A stretch of 7,253 nt of DNA from a bacterium (lineage in GTDB: Bacteria > Actinomycetota > Acidimicrobiia > Acidimicrobiales > Ilumatobacteraceae), in the NCBI GenBank assembly GCA_029978815.1, contig JAPOIQ010000054.1, positions 1-7,253 on the forward strand, written 5' to 3'. Below are positions 6,030-7,253 of this stretch, piece after piece (within the stretch, counting starts at the first letter, position 1; every line of letters starts with the position of its first letter). Made by a program: the position numbers and the translations under genes. The notes beneath the pieces were generated by a model. The model saw only the letters and a program-made list of their open reading frames with translations, made no database searches and was not told the origin of the DNA.

Positions 6030-7000
6030 AGCAATGACCGTACCCGACCGACAGGCTCGCCACCGCCTAGAGCTGGTGGTGCTAGATCGCGATCGATTTC
6101 AGAGGGCACATCAACCCCACACAATCGAAGAGCTGACGCTGCAACTAATGCCGCCGCTCGCGAGGCGCCATCGCTCACCTTCACGACAATGCTCGGCCCG
6201 CCGGGTAACGCAGCGACCATCACCCCCTCCGCACCATCTTTGGCAAGTAGCCCTGGAACCGCCTGCATCAGCCGCGTCACCGGTCGTGATGGTCCTCCAA
6301 CGAGTACAGGGTGACTCGTCATCGCATTCCACACAGCACCACGTTCATCAGCAACCTGAGCAATAGCTCGAGCGAGCGCGCTCATCGGTAATGCATGAGT
6401 CGGTGCGCCACAGCCGTCGACGCCGATGTGAGTTATTGGTTGACCACTCAGACGCTCAAGTGTGGAGATAATCGCCTGTTGAAGCGGATGCTCAAGGTCA
6501 AGATAACTATCGGTGGCCCATCCCATCTTCTGACAGGTTGCCAACATGGCAGCGTGCTTGCCTGAGCAATTCATCTGGAGAGGGTTGCGTTCACCTCCCC
6601 CAGCAAGAATGCGTTCAGCCTGCTCTCGATCGAACGGAAGGTCAGGAGTTGTTCGAAGATCATCCACCTCCAGCCCTACCGACGTAAGGATCGACCGAAC
6701 AACATCCAAGTGCTCCGCCGAACCATCGTGACTAGCGCAACCAACAGCCAACTGTTGAGTTGTCAACGAAAGCCCACACTCGATCATCGCTTGAGCCTGC
6801 AGCGGTTTCAACGACGACCTCGGATAAATCACTGAGTCGCCATGGCCAGCAAGCACTGTCGAGGAATCTGCAACAAAGACGACAACTGTCCCGTAATGAA
6901 TCGACTCGTCAAACCCGTTGCGATCAACAGCCGCTACCGGCACGTGCGAGTGGGCGCCCGTATCCAAAAGGCTACTCGTCGTCTTCAGGAGGGACGTCAT
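6026..7000 (-). CDS. L-asparaginase, class 3 (Rhizobium etli AnsA/ReAV type, Asparaginase_II family)
   Basis: This enzyme hydrolyses L-asparagine to L-aspartate and ammonia and belongs to the family unrelated to E. coli AnsA/AnsB. With the ATG at 7000 it has 324 residues. Key residues known from the R. etli enzyme ReAV are all recognisable: the SxxK pair S62/K65 in PRSSLKPLQ, a second serine S90 in GCASHDG, and the zinc-site trio C145 and K148 (MNCSGKHAAM) and C197 (GVDGCGAPTHAL). The C-terminal VGRVRSLL is also typical. The start is uncertain. Homology begins only near PVAAVDRNGF, and ATG 7000 (29 bp overlap with the transporter), TTG 6967 and GTG 6943 are all possible. ATG 7027 has a weak AGG upstream but a longer overlap. 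None has a strong ribosome-binding site. The gene ends in an ATGA overlap with the MBL hydrolase, so both are probably co-translated. Confidence 0.9.
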   Translation of the reverse strand: MTSLLKTTSSLLDTGAHSHVPVAAVDRNGFDESIHYGTVVVFVADSSTVLAGHGDSVIYPRSSLKPLQAQAMIECGLSLTTQQLAVGCASHDGSAEHLDVVRSILTSVGLEVDDLRTTPDLPFDREQAERILAGGGERNPLQMNCSGKHAAMLATCQKMGWATDSYLDLEHPLQQAIISTLERLSGQPITHIGVDGCGAPTHALPMSALARAIAQVADERGAVWNAMTSHPVLVGGPSRPVTRLMQAVPGLLAKDGAEGVMVAALPGGPSIVVKVSDGASRAAALVAASALRLCGVDVPSEIDRDLAPPALGGGEPVGRVRSLL

Positions 7001-7253
7001 CAAGCAAGCCACTATCGACCGTCGCATGACGCCGACCTGTTTCGCTCGCGATCGCCTGCCCCATCGCTGCAACAGGTAACGCCAACAATGCTCCGCTCGG
7101 ACCAAGTATCGAGAGACCAGCCAATGCAGCACCAAAGGCAATCGCTGGATGCAATTCCATCGTTCGTGAAGTCACCTTTGGCGAGATCACGTAGTTCTCA
7201 AACTGTTGGTAGACGATGATGATGCCGAACACAACGAGTGCCCGGATAGGTGA
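6972..7253 (-). CDS. AI-2E family (PerM-like) transporter, C-terminal fragment, cut by window edge
   Basis: The last 94 codons of a polytopic membrane protein are present; the frame stays open to the right edge and the start lies outside. The segment IVYQQFENYVISPKV is the family signature, followed by LHPAIAFGAALAGLSILGPSGALLALPVAAMGQAI, which covers the last transmembrane helix pair. The family usually has about 330-400 residues, so roughly three quarters of the gene is missing. Members have been proposed to export autoinducer-2 or act as ion/proton antiporters; the specific substrate here is unknown. The protein ends in an acidic cytoplasmic-type tail (DDVPPEDDE). It is the most upstream visible gene of the minus-strand run and probably overlaps the asparaginase start. 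Confidence 0.88.
   Translation of the reverse strand, partial: SPIRALVVFGIIIVYQQFENYVISPKVTSRTMELHPAIAFGAALAGLSILGPSGALLALPVAAMGQAIASETGRRHATVDSGLLDDVPPEDDE

Noticed and set aside
5844..6314. A 156-codon plus-strand open frame across the MBL hydrolase/asparaginase junction
   Set aside because: Both genes beneath it carry complete catalytic motifs on the minus strand; this frame has none.
7048..7055. GCGATCGC, identical to the cyanobacterial HIP1 octamer
   Set aside because: I noticed a single full copy within the transporter coding sequence, not the over-representation that characterises HIP1; a chance occurrence.
7001..7141. Extension of the asparaginase frame to the ATG at 7141
   Set aside because: Its extra N-terminal residues are an out-of-frame reading of the conserved AI-2E transporter C-terminus, and asparaginase homology begins much later.
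1..7253. Possible CRISPR array, insertion sequence, toxin-antitoxin pair, defence system, tRNA or riboswitch
   Set aside because: I found no repeated spaced units, transposase motifs, terminal inverted repeats or structured RNA, and no non-coding gap longer than 45 bp.

Overview
The window is a fully coding piece of bacterial chromosome, moderately GC-rich by eye (roughly mid-50s percent, not counted). Intergenic gaps are very short. The mix of genes fits a moderately GC-rich actinobacterium, possibly Acidimicrobiia-like: a CoxL-family molybdenum hydroxylase subunit, DoxX, a class III CoA-transferase, kynureninase, a LACTB2-like MBL hydrolase and a Rhizobium-type asparaginase. No rRNA, tRNA or phylogenetic marker is present, so this placement is a weak inference.

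The left part (1-5046) is a plus-strand run of four genes. The first is the C-terminal nine-tenths or so of a molybdopterin-binding subunit of the xanthine dehydrogenase family (1-2145, cut at the left edge). It is followed by a small DoxX-type membrane protein (2191-2601), a CaiB/BaiF class III CoA-transferase (2644-3861) and a kynureninase (3865-5046). The spacings are 45, 42 and 3 bp, so this is probably one operon, with the CoA-transferase and kynureninase tightly coupled. The kynureninase makes the theme amino-acid or aromatic catabolism: L-kynurenine to anthranilate plus L-alanine. The Mo hydroxylase and the CoA-transferase would be plausible oxidation and CoA-activation steps of the same or a neighbouring pathway. 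Their substrates cannot be read from the sequence.

The right part (5055-7253) is a minus-strand run, transcribed right to left. It holds the C-terminus of an AI-2E family (PerM-like) membrane transporter (cut at the right edge), a class 3 (Rhizobium etli-type) L-asparaginase, and a LACTB2-like metallo-beta-lactamase-fold hydrolase. The asparaginase start probably overlaps the end of the transporter, and the asparaginase stop overlaps the hydrolase start by 4 bp (ATGA), so these three also look like one operon.

The two runs converge at 5046/5055 with only 8 bp between stop codons and no convincing terminator. There is no mobile element, CRISPR array, RNA gene or long non-coding stretch. I do not see evidence for a new defence or other undescribed system. 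The points most worth a second look are the kynureninase/CoA-transferase/Mo-hydroxylase neighbourhood, the active-site loop showing that the CoxL homologue is not a true CO dehydrogenase, and a strongly acidic insert in the MBL hydrolase.
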